Below are positions 1 through 8,743 of a stretch of DNA of 64,000 nt, piece after piece. The position numbers and the translations under genes are program-made. The stretch is from Planctomycetaceae bacterium (GTDB lineage: Bacteria > Planctomycetota > Planctomycetia > Planctomycetales > Planctomycetaceae). How positions within the stretch are numbered: the first letter of the stretch is position 1; every line of letters starts with the position of its first letter. The notes under the pieces are model-generated. The model made no database searches, was not told where the DNA came from, and worked only from the letters and a program-made list of their open reading frames with translations. The stretch is taken from positions 1 through 64,000 of the forward strand of contig JAKFWA010000053.1 in assembly GCA_021732995.1 (NCBI GenBank). The letters run 5' to 3'.

Positions 1-111
1 GGGGAGTCGGACGTAGTCACAATCAGTAACCAAAGCACCGCATCTCCTCTATTCAATAGTTATCTCAACACTTTCGCCTCGGTAGCAACGTTTCCCAATT
101 GGAGAATTATC

Positions 112-795
112 ATGGCTTGGCTCGACAGTTTCACATTAGTAATGAAGTCCAGTATCACTTCTCTGCGAGAGAAGATCGAAGACCCGGAGCGGATGCTCCA
201 TCAACTTATCTGCGACATGGAGGAAGAACTCGAAGCAGTGCGGGCGTCCGTCGCTTCCGCCGTGGCCGATGAGATTCAACTCGGCAAGCAGGTGCAGCAA
301 CTACGTGGTGAAGCCGACACCTGGCTGAACCGCGCCACATCGGCTTTGCAACGCGGAGACGAAGCTGGAGCCAAAGCGGCACTCGATCAGAAGCTGCGCA
401 GCGAAGAGCGGCTTGCGAAGCTGGAAGACGGCTACGAAGCGCAACGCCGACAAGTCGAAAAACTGCAAGCTGCCTATCGTGAACTCGAAGACCGCATCGG
501 TCAGGCTCGACACAAACGGACGCTGCTGGTCGCTCGACTGGCCCGAGCCGAATCCTCGGATCGCATCAACCGCGCCCTGGACCGTGCCGCTGGCAGTTCC
601 GCTTTTGCCGAGTTCAATCGACTGGAACGACGCGTAGACCGGGCAGAGGCCATGAGTGCCGCTTACGACCGACTCGACGGTCGCGATCCCGACGCCGAAG
701 AACTGGCAGCCCGCTTCGCTGCCGACGAACGTCGCTCGAAACTGCAAACGGAACTCGACGCGCTCCGAACGCAGCTCGCGACACCCAGCGAATGA
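112..795 (+). CDS. pspA: PspA/IM30 family membrane-stress protein
   Basis: The 227-residue product is almost wholly helical coiled coil, with the family's N-terminal pattern: an amphipathic start, then a stretch around residues 18-35 reading EKIEDPERMLHQLICDMEEEL. Length matches PspA/IM30/LiaH (about 220-230 residues). These proteins assemble ESCRT-III-like rods and rings on the inner face of the cytoplasmic membrane and protect it under stress. GGAG lies 7 bases before the ATG. No pspF, pspB or pspC is adjacent, so regulation cannot be inferred from context. A possible 41-codon reading frame follows after 28 bases. Confidence 0.9.
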   Translation: MAWLDSFTLVMKSSITSLREKIEDPERMLHQLICDMEEELEAVRASVASAVADEIQLGKQVQQLRGEADTWLNRATSALQRGDEAGAKAALDQKLRSEERLAKLEDGYEAQRRQVEKLQAAYRELEDRIGQARHKRTLLVARLARAESSDRINRALDRAAGSSAFAEFNRLERRVDRAEAMSAAYDRLDGRDPDAEELAARFAADERRSKLQTELDALRTQLATPSE

Positions 796-823
796 TGCGG
801 GCTCTTAAGGAGTTTCCAGCAGC

Positions 824-949
824 ATGAAGTCAGTGTTAATCGCATCGATTCGAGACATCGCGCACGCACTTTGGAAACTCGTGCGCGGTTGGTGGCGCGT
901 GGATCGAATTCGGGTCCCGCGAAGTCAACGAGCAAAAATGGACGAGTGA
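824..949 (+). CDS. possible small cationic protein downstream of pspA
   Basis: A 41-codon frame starts with ATG about 28 bases after the pspA stop and is preceded by AAGGAG. The product is basic and Trp-containing (VRGWWRVDRIRVPR in the middle), so it could be a membrane-surface peptide co-expressed with PspA. There is no recognisable family and the size is at the limit of what can be believed without homologues. Confidence 0.35.
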   Translation: MKSVLIASIRDIAHALWKLVRGWWRVDRIRVPRSQRAKMDE

Positions 950-1020
950 TGCCCGGCCCTCTTCAGATACCCATGTCGGGCGACTTCTCGCGGGCAGCAA
1001 GCCTGTGAGATTACACTTAT

Positions 1021-2751
1021 TTATCGAACGACACGCATTCCATAGCCGCCAGTGGTGCGGTTGTCCGGCAGGCCCTTTTGCCGATTCGCGGCGCGGGTTG
1101 CCTTGGATGGATCAGCCCAGCACCAGCCGCGCACCACGCGATATTCAGAACCGCTCGTGACCTTAGGGTCGATCGTGAGTTCGCCGCGAGCTTTATATGC
1201 TCGCTCATCATACACATCGAAACAAAACTCCCAGACGTTGCCGTGCATATCGAACAAGCCGAACTGATTCGGCGCATAGGAGCCCACGCTGGTCGTCCTC
1301 ACAAGATTTGTGCCCTTCGTGGTCGTGCCATAGGGTTGCTCACCGTTGATGTTCGCTTTGTCGCCATTCAGCACGCTGCCGAAATTGAAGGGAGTTGTCG
1401 TGTTCGCGCGACAGGCATACTCCCACTCTGCTTCTGTAGGCAGTCGATAGCCGCGCGGCCCAGATGCTGCCAGTGGATTCTCGCTAACCGAGGCTGAATA
1501 GATCGAACCGTTCGCCCGCTGCGCGTTCTTCAAAGAGTAGCAAGGCACCAGATTGTCCTTCTCACTGAGCTTGTTGCAGAACTCGATCGCGTCGTACCAG
1601 GAGATCGTTTCTACCGGAAACTTACTGGTATCCCTGCCAGCGACGATGTTACTCCGCTGCCCAGACCGCGAGTACACGCTCGGATTGAAACCCATCACGG
1701 CTTCGTACTCGGCCTGTGTGACTTCATAGACGCCCATGTAGAACGGGCGAGAAATCTGCACGGTGTGTTGTGGGCCTTCGTCTTCCTGCCGCTCCTGCTC
1801 GGAAGACGGCGAACCCATTTTGAAAGTACCCGCGGGGATCAGCGTCAACTTCATTCCGATCGAACTCGTGAGCACGCGGGGCATCTCCAGCTTTCGCAAC
1901 ACCCAAGTCCCGTTGAACTCACCCTTCAGATGAGGCGTCTGGAGCGCGCCCAGCTTAATGCGCGTGAACGATTGAGTATTCCTCCGCGTATAGGCCACCA
2001 GCTCATCGAGCGACACTTCGTAATCGCCGTTGTCCGCCGCTCCTTTCCAACCGCTCAGAACGTGTTGAAAAAACACGCCGTGTTTCACTTCCGGCCATTC
2101 GTAGCTTTCTTGCCCGGCACTGCAACTAAAGAGTGCCACGATCCCCTTGGGCACATCTTCAGTCTGCGGTCGAGTCACACTGTTCAACCTGACCTTATCA
2201 CGGCTGCGCGCCAGGTTGCTCAACGGGTCATTGCGACAGGCGTCGACCAGCAGCAGCTTACGCGCTGCCGGACATTGATCGAGCTTGTCGTAAATCTCTT
2301 TCAACGAGATCAGGGTCCGATGTTGCGGATCTTCAAGATCGGTGTCCATCGGACAAAAGAAGTTGCGCTCGTCACCCGCGAACTGCACTCCGTGCCCCGC
2401 GAAGGCCACAACAACCGAGTCATCGTCATCCACACTCGACAAGAGGAGTTCGAACTCCTTGCGGATCTTCTCCACCTGAGGCAGAAACCGCGGCGACTTG
2501 AGCGTCTTCAAGTCGTCGTGCATCAGCACGATGTTGTCGGATTTGAAGCCACTCTCAGTGAGCGCTTTGGAGAACTCCAACACATCGTTTCGCGTATAAG
2601 CCAAAGGCTTGAGTTGCTTGACGTCATAGTCACCCACCGCGACCAGAAATGCATAATTATCACCAGCCATCGCCGGCGGCGCGGCAAGACACCACACCAG
2701 TAGCAGAACCGCGATGATTCTTTTGGGACAATTCGTTGCCAGTGAATTCAT
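1021..2751 (-). CDS. secreted caspase-like (peptidase C14) protein with C-terminal FGE/SUMF1-fold domain
   Basis: 576 residues. Residues 1-29 form a signal peptide ending AMAG. Residues 33-280 are a caspase/metacaspase domain with the catalytic pair visible: His120 in AFAGHGVQ and Cys172 in LLLVDACRNDP. From about residue 298 (GMKLTLIPAGTFKMGS) to the end is an FGE/SUMF1 fold, the C-type-lectin-like fold of formylglycine-generating enzyme. The region that in true FGE carries the two active cysteines (RGGS-x-x-C...C) reads RGWCWADPSKATRAANR here, so enzymatic formylglycine formation is unlikely; a binding or sensing role is more plausible. The neighbouring gene at 2860-3777 has a paralogous FGE domain and 6234-8693 a paralogous caspase. 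Confidence 0.85.
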   Translation of the reverse strand: MNSLATNCPKRIIAVLLLVWCLAAPPAMAGDNYAFLVAVGDYDVKQLKPLAYTRNDVLEFSKALTESGFKSDNIVLMHDDLKTLKSPRFLPQVEKIRKEFELLLSSVDDDDSVVVAFAGHGVQFAGDERNFFCPMDTDLEDPQHRTLISLKEIYDKLDQCPAARKLLLVDACRNDPLSNLARSRDKVRLNSVTRPQTEDVPKGIVALFSCSAGQESYEWPEVKHGVFFQHVLSGWKGAADNGDYEVSLDELVAYTRRNTQSFTRIKLGALQTPHLKGEFNGTWVLRKLEMPRVLTSSIGMKLTLIPAGTFKMGSPSSEQERQEDEGPQHTVQISRPFYMGVYEVTQAEYEAVMGFNPSVYSRSGQRSNIVAGRDTSKFPVETISWYDAIEFCNKLSEKDNLVPCYSLKNAQRANGSIYSASVSENPLAASGPRGYRLPTEAEWEYACRANTTTPFNFGSVLNGDKANINGEQPYGTTTKGTNLVRTTSVGSYAPNQFGLFDMHGNVWEFCFDVYDERAYKARGELTIDPKVTSGSEYRVVRGWCWADPSKATRAANRQKGLPDNRTTGGYGMRVVR

Positions 2752-2859
2752 GATAGTTACCTAGTCACCAAGGATGCGTGACCACCGTCGGTAATTGCTG
2801 TATGATCGGCGGATAGTAGCGTAGTTGAATGCCACTCAATTGTGAAAAATAAATCAGGA

Positions 2860-3777
2860 TCAATTATTACAAGTCCTCACGCCAGCGGCCGGCAGCACCA
2901 GACGACAACCGAAGTCGAAGTGACGCGCGCCGGGAATGTTTCCGAAGCGACGGGCGCAACGAGCAGTCCAGTTGTAGAAGCTGTAAGAGCCACCTCGACA
3001 GGCGCGCCACTTACCATTTGACGGTCCTTGCGGGTTGCGTTCCACGCACTGACTGTAATAACTCTCATCGAACCAGTCCTGGCACCACTCCATTACATTT
3101 CCATGCATGTCATAGAGCCCGAATGCATTGGCAGGATACGACCCAACGGTTGTTGTCCTATTCAGCAAAGGATCTTCACTCGTTGTGGCGGACGTGTAGT
3201 CGTCACCGGTGTTCGCATCCTTGCTAGTCAGCTTGGAACCGAAATGGAAGGGCGTCGTGGTCCCGGCTCGACACGCATACTCCCATTCTGCTTCGGTGGG
3301 CAGGCGATAGCCATCCCCACTGAGCAAATCGATGCTCGCGGACATGATCGAACCCATCCACCGTTCCACATTCGCCAGGCGATAGCACGGTGTGCTATCC
3401 TCCCGCTCACTCAGCTTGATGCTGAATTCAACAGCGTCGAACCACGAAATAAACTCGACTGGGAATCGCTCCGTGTCCTGATCGGCGACCTCATCCACGC
3501 CATTTCCCGACTTAGAGAAATGGCTGGGGTTGGTCCCCATGATATTTTTATATTCCGCCTGAGTGGTCTCGTAGGCTGACATGTAGAACGGCTGTGTAAT
3601 CTGGATCCGATGCTGCGGCTGTTCGTTCTTCGCGTATTCCGCTTGGAAGGTACTGTCAGACGCGGCGACGAGTTGCACATCGGCCTCATTGCTCCCCATC
3701 AGAAATGTGCCTGCCGGGATAAGCTTAAGCGTCATACCAATGGAATTTGTAAACTCTCCAACCTCTTCAATATCCAT
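2860..3777 (-). CDS. FGE/SUMF1-fold protein, probably the surviving half of a caspase-FGE gene
   Basis: 305 residues. The domain begins almost at the N-terminus (NSIGMTLKLIPAGTFLMGSN) and runs to the end, ending with the fold's typical RGGSYSFYNWTARCARR and FGCRLVLP strands. The FGE catalytic Cys pair is not at its usual position. There is no signal peptide, unlike its neighbour at 1021-2751, with which it shares the order of sequence blocks (GTFxMGS, PFYMxxYEVTQAEY, YRLPTEAEWEYACRA, NxFGLYDMHGNVxE). Just upstream lies a 25-codon remnant of a caspase start with an in-frame stop (3835-3912), so this frame is probably the 3' half of a decayed fusion gene. It may or may not still be translated. 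Confidence 0.75.
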   Translation of the reverse strand: MDIEEVGEFTNSIGMTLKLIPAGTFLMGSNEADVQLVAASDSTFQAEYAKNEQPQHRIQITQPFYMSAYETTQAEYKNIMGTNPSHFSKSGNGVDEVADQDTERFPVEFISWFDAVEFSIKLSEREDSTPCYRLANVERWMGSIMSASIDLLSGDGYRLPTEAEWEYACRAGTTTPFHFGSKLTSKDANTGDDYTSATTSEDPLLNRTTTVGSYPANAFGLYDMHGNVMEWCQDWFDESYYSQCVERNPQGPSNGKWRACRGGSYSFYNWTARCARRFGNIPGARHFDFGCRLVLPAAGVRTCNN

Positions 3778-3834
3778 GGTCCGTGAATTCTCTCTTCGGT
3801 TGCGGTGTCAGTGCCGCGCCCGGTTTGATGTGTG

Positions 3835-3912
3835 CTAAGCCCCGCGCGTGTAGGCCAGTGGTTTGAATTGCTCGACGTGATAGTCACCGACTGCGACCTG
3901 AAAAGCCTATTT
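3835..3912 (-). pseudogene. caspase N-terminal remnant with nonsense codon
   Basis: Read on the minus strand this segment gives stop-AFQVAVGDYHVEQFKPLAY-TRGA-stop, which matches the intact neighbour's NYAFLVAVGDYDVKQLKPLAYTRND at most positions. The Tyr codon TAT of the intact gene has become TAG (complement of 3907-3909), and a second stop closes the segment at 3835-3837. All of the following caspase domain, including the catalytic His and Cys, is missing, and the FGE half starts about 58 bases further on. Confidence 0.8.
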
Positions 3913-4063
3913 TCCCCGGCAGTTGCGAATGATGTTGTGACACGTCAAATCATCAGTAGCAATGTCATGATAATACGGCTGAGGCTTGTTTTCGATAACC
4001 GCATGATTTCCACCAAACGGCTTCGGCGTGATCAACTCAAGGATCGCGCACTCGCGATGATCG

Positions 4064-4107
4064 CCCCTCACCCCCAGCCCCTCTCCCCGCACGCGGGGCG
4101 AGGGGAG
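4064..4107. repeat. GC-rich palindromic intergenic repeat
   Basis: CCCCTCACCCCCAGCCCCTC followed by TCCCCGCACGCGGGGCGAGGGGAG can fold back on itself (CCCCTCTCCCCGC against GCGGGGCGAGGGG). It lies in the decayed zone between the caspase remnant and the cytochrome-type gene. Sequences of this form are common dispersed repeats in planctomycete and other GC-rich genomes; only this copy is in the window. Confidence 0.6.
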
Positions 4108-4160
4108 CATGGATTTGGAGGGCTATCAACGTCACAAGTAATAGCAAACTGTGTTGACCG

Positions 4161-5918
4161 TCACTGATACTTTACTGGAGTTCCCAACTTCAATTCCCTT
4201 GCGGCGTCCTGGAAGGGGGAGGTGATGAACTCCTGGAATTCCCAGACTTCGCGTTTGATGGTGCCGTTGTTGGTCAGGGGAAAGAGGCCAAGCTCCTGCA
4301 GACGTGGGTTGGCCTGGACGGCTCCCTGGAAGATGCGGGGGTCGTCGAGGCCCAGTTCACTGGCGGTTTCGGTCGCGGTCAGTTCCTGTGAGATGTACCA
4401 CCGGGCGATATGGCTGACCGGCTCTGGGAAGTCTTTGACGTCGACGGCCTGACCCTTCTGAGCAACGAACGGGGCCATCGCCTGAGTCAGTGCGGTCAAG
4501 AAGCGTTGCTCGTCGCGGGAGACGAGTTCGTCGAAGACTCGCGAGTCGGGATAGATCTGACGCACTTTGTCACGAGCGGCACCGCCGAGAATGTTTCCGG
4601 CACGGATCTGGTCTTTGAAGCGAATCATGCCGTGCTGATGGCAGGACATGCAGGACAGACCATTCACCACCAGAGGATTGCCCGAGATCTTCTTGCCGTC
4701 ACTGACGACCTCGATCGGACCGGCGTCGATGCGCTTATCTTTACCGTCGATCAGCATATATGCCTGCAGACCGTTGGGCAGGTTGAAGATGATCTCGCCA
4801 CCGTCGTGCTTGAAGGCCTGCCGAGCGAACTGATTACCTTGGAATTCCGGGCCGAGCGGGAACACGAACAAATTGCCCGAACCGGCACTAGTCTTGAAAT
4901 CGTAGCTCTTCCAGTAGGCTCCATAGTTGGCGTCGTGACGTTCGACCATGCGGTTGCTACTGGACACGCCGGAAGCGTTGAAGCCAGCTCGAGCCAACTG
5001 CCCTCGATAGAAGTTGTCGGCCACGTTGACCTTCAGCGTGTGCTCAAGAACTCGAGCGTCGTCCGGAATCTGCACCAGTGTGTGGTAGAGCGGTGGACGC
5101 GATGCCGTGGAGATGAACCAGTCGGCTCGCACCAGAGGCACATCGGTATGTGTGAGCGTGTAAACCTCGCTGGCGATGTCGTTCAACTCAGCATCGTCAG
5201 GATAGCGGTCGTGTTTCAGACCATAGGGATAGATGCGCAGGATCTCTTGCCAGAGGTTCTTGCGGTCCCAGTCCAGATGTCGCAGGTCGATCGCGAAGAG
5301 CGTCTGCGCGGAGTCCGCGGTCGCCGGAATGACGATGTTCGGCTTCCAGCTCAGGCTGTTGACGAGTTTTGAGAGTGCCGCGCGGTAGACGCGCAGGTCG
5401 ATATCACGCAGCCGGTTGATCGGCATGTTGTGCAGGTGTCGCAGAGTAAAGAAGCGGATGTAGACACGATCATCGCGCGGCTGCTTGCGGAGGTAGTCGC
5501 GCATTGAACTGATCTCATGCCGCAGATCTAGGAAGGGCCGATTCTGCTCCACGGCCGCTGCCGGGGCAGGCGCTCCCGCTTCGATCCAGGCCTTGATCAC
5601 GCCGATGTCGGCAGCCGACGGTTGCTCTTTCTCGTCCTCGGGCGGCATGTCCTTATTGATGCCCATCCGACGGAACAGCCGCGACTTGTCCGCGCTGCCG
5701 GGCACGAGCTTCTCCGGGTCTTTCGCCAGCGTGGCGAATTCCAGAACCGTGTTGAAACCGCCTTCCTTCGACCCGTTCTGACCGTGGCAGCGGTAACAAT
5801 ACGTCTGCAGGATCTGCTGAGCTTTGACGGCGAGAGCCTCAGATTTGTCCTGAGCACTACTCACCGTCGATGCCGCGAGAGCCAGCACACATCCGAGCAG
5901 GAATTGAAACCGCCGCAT
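4161..5918 (-). CDS. secreted planctomycete cytochrome c-type protein with two haem motifs
   Basis: 585 residues from the ATG at 5918, chosen because GAGGAG lies 8 bases upstream and it begins a clean signal peptide (MRRFQFLLGCVLALAASTVSSA). A PSCyt1-like domain follows, with haem-binding CYRCH at residues 41-45 and the downstream NKDMPPED Met-ligand region. A second motif, CMSCH, lies near residue 430. The middle part has no motif I can name. Such proteins occur in planctomycetes together with DUF1549/DUF1553 and DUF1501 proteins, which are both present further along this window, and are expected outside the cytoplasmic membrane. The redox partner and substrate are unknown. Confidence 0.8.
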   Translation of the reverse strand: MRRFQFLLGCVLALAASTVSSAQDKSEALAVKAQQILQTYCYRCHGQNGSKEGGFNTVLEFATLAKDPEKLVPGSADKSRLFRRMGINKDMPPEDEKEQPSAADIGVIKAWIEAGAPAPAAAVEQNRPFLDLRHEISSMRDYLRKQPRDDRVYIRFFTLRHLHNMPINRLRDIDLRVYRAALSKLVNSLSWKPNIVIPATADSAQTLFAIDLRHLDWDRKNLWQEILRIYPYGLKHDRYPDDAELNDIASEVYTLTHTDVPLVRADWFISTASRPPLYHTLVQIPDDARVLEHTLKVNVADNFYRGQLARAGFNASGVSSSNRMVERHDANYGAYWKSYDFKTSAGSGNLFVFPLGPEFQGNQFARQAFKHDGGEIIFNLPNGLQAYMLIDGKDKRIDAGPIEVVSDGKKISGNPLVVNGLSCMSCHQHGMIRFKDQIRAGNILGGAARDKVRQIYPDSRVFDELVSRDEQRFLTALTQAMAPFVAQKGQAVDVKDFPEPVSHIARWYISQELTATETASELGLDDPRIFQGAVQANPRLQELGLFPLTNNGTIKREVWEFQEFITSPFQDAARELKLGTPVKYQ

Positions 5919-6233
5919 GATGAAACTCCTCAAGGTTGACCGACGAATCAGACTACTTGTGGAAGGTAACTGGCTCCGACTGACTTTCTTCCCGGCAATC
6001 CCGGCATTTTGTGGACGCCGTGCTGCGGGAGCGCCAGCATCTCGAACCGGCTCCGTCTGCACGATGCTCTTTTCCGAGATTTTCGGGAAGAGAATACCAA
6101 AACGCTCGTTGCCTCTCCCGTTGGCTTTTCTTTCGCTGTCCAGACGGTAGCGTGCTAAGTGTGTTTTAGCCCCCGATCTCGCAGCAAATTGGTACTCGGC
6201 CAGTTCCCGCCGAGCCCCGTACGGAGGTCTGCA

Positions 6234-8693
6234 ATGAGCACTTTGAAGGCACGTTTTGCCGCGTGGGCGTGTTTGATGCTGGTCCTGCTGACCTCATCCG
6301 CCCGATCGGATGACGACAAAGATAAGGAAAACAAAGACAAACCGAAGGGCAATCGTTACGCCCTGCTGGTGGGCGTGAAGCAGTACGACCCGACGGAACT
6401 CAACAACCTGCAGTACGCCGAGGACGACGTCGTCAGCCTGGCCAAGGTTCTGGAAGAATCCGGCTACCGCAAAGAGAACATCATGCTGATGACTCAGGTA
6501 GACGGTGCCAAAAACGCCCGAGCCCTGCCGCTGGCCTCGAATATCCAGACGGAACTGGAACTGATTCTGAAGGGCCGCACGAAGGACGACGTGGTGCTCG
6601 TCGCGTTCGCTGGTCACGGCGTGCAGTTCAGCGGTGAAGACGAAAACTTCTTCTGCCCGTTGGGCACGAAGCTCACTGACCGCAAGACGATGGTCTCGCT
6701 ACAAGCAGTCTCGAAGACGCTCGAATCCAGCGAAGCTGGACTGAAGCTGATGCTGGTCGATGCCTGCCGCAATGATCCGCAAACATCGAACTCGCGGTCA
6801 CGGCCTGAAGTGAAGCTCAACAGCTCGACGCGTCCACCCGCTGATCCGCCGTCAGGTGGAGTTGCCGCATTCTATAGTTGCTCTGAACAGCAGAAGGCGT
6901 ACGAGGATGGGGACCTCAAGCACGGCGTGTTCTTCCACTTCGTGATCGCCGGACTGCGTGGTGGTGCCGTCCGTCAGGGCAGCAGCGACATCTTCCTCGG
7001 CGACCTGGAGCGGTATGTCAATGAGGGCGTGGAGCCATTCGTGCGTTCGAAGCTGGGTAAATCACAACTACCGCAGCTCATCACCAAGCTGCGCGGCGCT
7101 CAACAGCCGCTAGTGAGCTACCCCAAGGAACAGGCTCCCAGCAACGAAAACGCCCTTAAGTCGTTCCAGGGAATTGACCCGCGTTATCTGCCCGGCGCCA
7201 TCGGCCCGACAGATCGCGTCAATTTGCCGAACTTCGCCAGCAAGGATCACAAGATCAAGCGCGTGACTGTGCTGCGCCAGGTCACTAATCATCGGCCCGC
7301 CGAGTCAGCTCAATTGTACCCGGACATCCTGACCATCAGCCCGAACGGCCAGAAGATCGCCTGGTTTGCCCCGCAGAAGGGTATCTATACGGCGAACTGG
7401 GACGGATCGGATGAGGTGCTCGCCGTACCGAACAAGCAGGGGGTCGCAACTCCGGTCGCCAACCGCCTCTTCATGAGTCCTGATGGCGGTCGTATCTATT
7501 GGCAGTCGCACGGCGGACCCATCATGCGAGCCAACGCTGATGGTTCCGATCAACGCGTCCTGGTCAAGGAAGGAGCCGAATATGCCAATCCACGTCTAAG
7601 GATGTGGGGCTATCGGATCTTCTACGGAACTCGCGGCGGTATTTACTCAATTGATACGGAAGGAGTCGGCGACCTGCAGCCGATTCTGACTCAGCAGGAC
7701 CTGTTCAACGTCTTTAACATCCAGGGGCTGCTACTGGGTGAATTCGACATCTCTGAGCGCGGTACCGAACTGGTTGCCCGCTTGTACGACCCGGATCTGA
7801 AGCGCTCACAGCTCTTTGCGTTCCCGGTGGGTGGCGACCCCACCAAAGACCTTCGTCTGCTGATCGAAACAAAGTATGAACCCACCAAGATCAATATCAC
7901 ACCCGATGGCCGACAGGTCTTCTTCGGCGAGTATGGCGCCAGTACCAACATCGTGAATTGGGATGGCACCGGGCTGCGTGAGCTACCGCTTCCGCCATCA
8001 GATGCCAATCAGCAGTTCCGGTTCTCGCCGGACGGACAATGGATCTCGTATTTCGTGCCGGATGCGGGTTCCATCCTGACTCGACTGGATGGCTCGGATC
8101 GCGTTGAGCCCTACCAAACGGGTATCTGGCAGAACAACAACCTGGCGATCTTCCATTCAGGCTCACCGATTGTGTTCTCCAAGGACTTCCGTCGCTTTGC
8201 GTATATTATGAATTTCTATACGGCGAGCGCTGGACCTCGACAGATTGTGGTTGGCGAAATCAATCCCGCGAAAGCCACGGGGTTGCCCGAACTGACCAAT
8301 ATCGAGTTCTCCAAGATCGTCGCGAAAGACCCGTCTCTGCCGAACCATACCGGCACCATTCGAGTGCAGGCGAAGAAGGGGACTCGGGACATCGAACGCA
8401 TTCAGTTCGTCGTGTCACCGACCATCAATCTGAGCCCGGAAATGCCACCACGCTGGAACTCAGGTTCTGGCTGGTACTCACTGGATGGCGATCATCAACT
8501 GCGCGATGACGGCAAAACCGGTGACGAAAAGGCCGATGACGGCATCTGGAGTACGAACCTGTTCCAGCCAGGCGGCTATGCGACGCCCGGTAAGTATGCC
8601 TTGCGACTGACCGCGCATGAGAAGACGACCTTCCGTGGCTGGGAGAAAGCCTCGGCCGTGATCGTCGATGTGGATGGTTTTCAGATTAAGTAA
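6234..8693 (+). CDS. secreted caspase-like protein with C-terminal beta-propeller (TolB/WD40-like) repeats
   Basis: 819 residues from the ATG at 6234, selected by GGAGG 6 bases upstream and a signal peptide (WACLMLVLLTSSARS). The caspase domain (residues about 40-330) carries His128 in AFAGHGVQ and Cys178 in LMLVDACRNDP. From about residue 370 there are repeated blade-like blocks (LTISPNGQKIAWF, LFMSPDGGRIYWQS, NITPDGRQVFFGEYG, RFSPDGQWISYF) typical of TolB or WD40-type propellers. The last about 120 residues contain a beta-rich block ending in DDGKTGDEKADDGIWS, as in extracellular choice-of-anchor type domains. Its caspase half is paralogous to 1021-2751. It is likely expressed with the secreted protein starting at 8744. 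Confidence 0.85.
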   Translation: MSTLKARFAAWACLMLVLLTSSARSDDDKDKENKDKPKGNRYALLVGVKQYDPTELNNLQYAEDDVVSLAKVLEESGYRKENIMLMTQVDGAKNARALPLASNIQTELELILKGRTKDDVVLVAFAGHGVQFSGEDENFFCPLGTKLTDRKTMVSLQAVSKTLESSEAGLKLMLVDACRNDPQTSNSRSRPEVKLNSSTRPPADPPSGGVAAFYSCSEQQKAYEDGDLKHGVFFHFVIAGLRGGAVRQGSSDIFLGDLERYVNEGVEPFVRSKLGKSQLPQLITKLRGAQQPLVSYPKEQAPSNENALKSFQGIDPRYLPGAIGPTDRVNLPNFASKDHKIKRVTVLRQVTNHRPAESAQLYPDILTISPNGQKIAWFAPQKGIYTANWDGSDEVLAVPNKQGVATPVANRLFMSPDGGRIYWQSHGGPIMRANADGSDQRVLVKEGAEYANPRLRMWGYRIFYGTRGGIYSIDTEGVGDLQPILTQQDLFNVFNIQGLLLGEFDISERGTELVARLYDPDLKRSQLFAFPVGGDPTKDLRLLIETKYEPTKINITPDGRQVFFGEYGASTNIVNWDGTGLRELPLPPSDANQQFRFSPDGQWISYFVPDAGSILTRLDGSDRVEPYQTGIWQNNNLAIFHSGSPIVFSKDFRRFAYIMNFYTASAGPRQIVVGEINPAKATGLPELTNIEFSKIVAKDPSLPNHTGTIRVQAKKGTRDIERIQFVVSPTINLSPEMPPRWNSGSGWYSLDGDHQLRDDGKTGDEKADDGIWSTNLFQPGGYATPGKYALRLTAHEKTTFRGWEKASAVIVDVDGFQIK

Positions 8694-8743
8694 CTAAATA
8701 GCTCTGGTAGCAACTGACTGGGCTTCGCCCGGAGATGAAGATC

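Noticed and set aside
1021-3777. Diversity-generating retroelement cassette
   Set aside because: FGE-fold target-like genes are present, but no reverse transcriptase, Avd gene or template repeat was found in the window.
2860-3777. Active formylglycine-generating enzyme (sulfatase maturation)
   Set aside because: The two catalytic cysteines are not in their canonical place, so only the fold is claimed.
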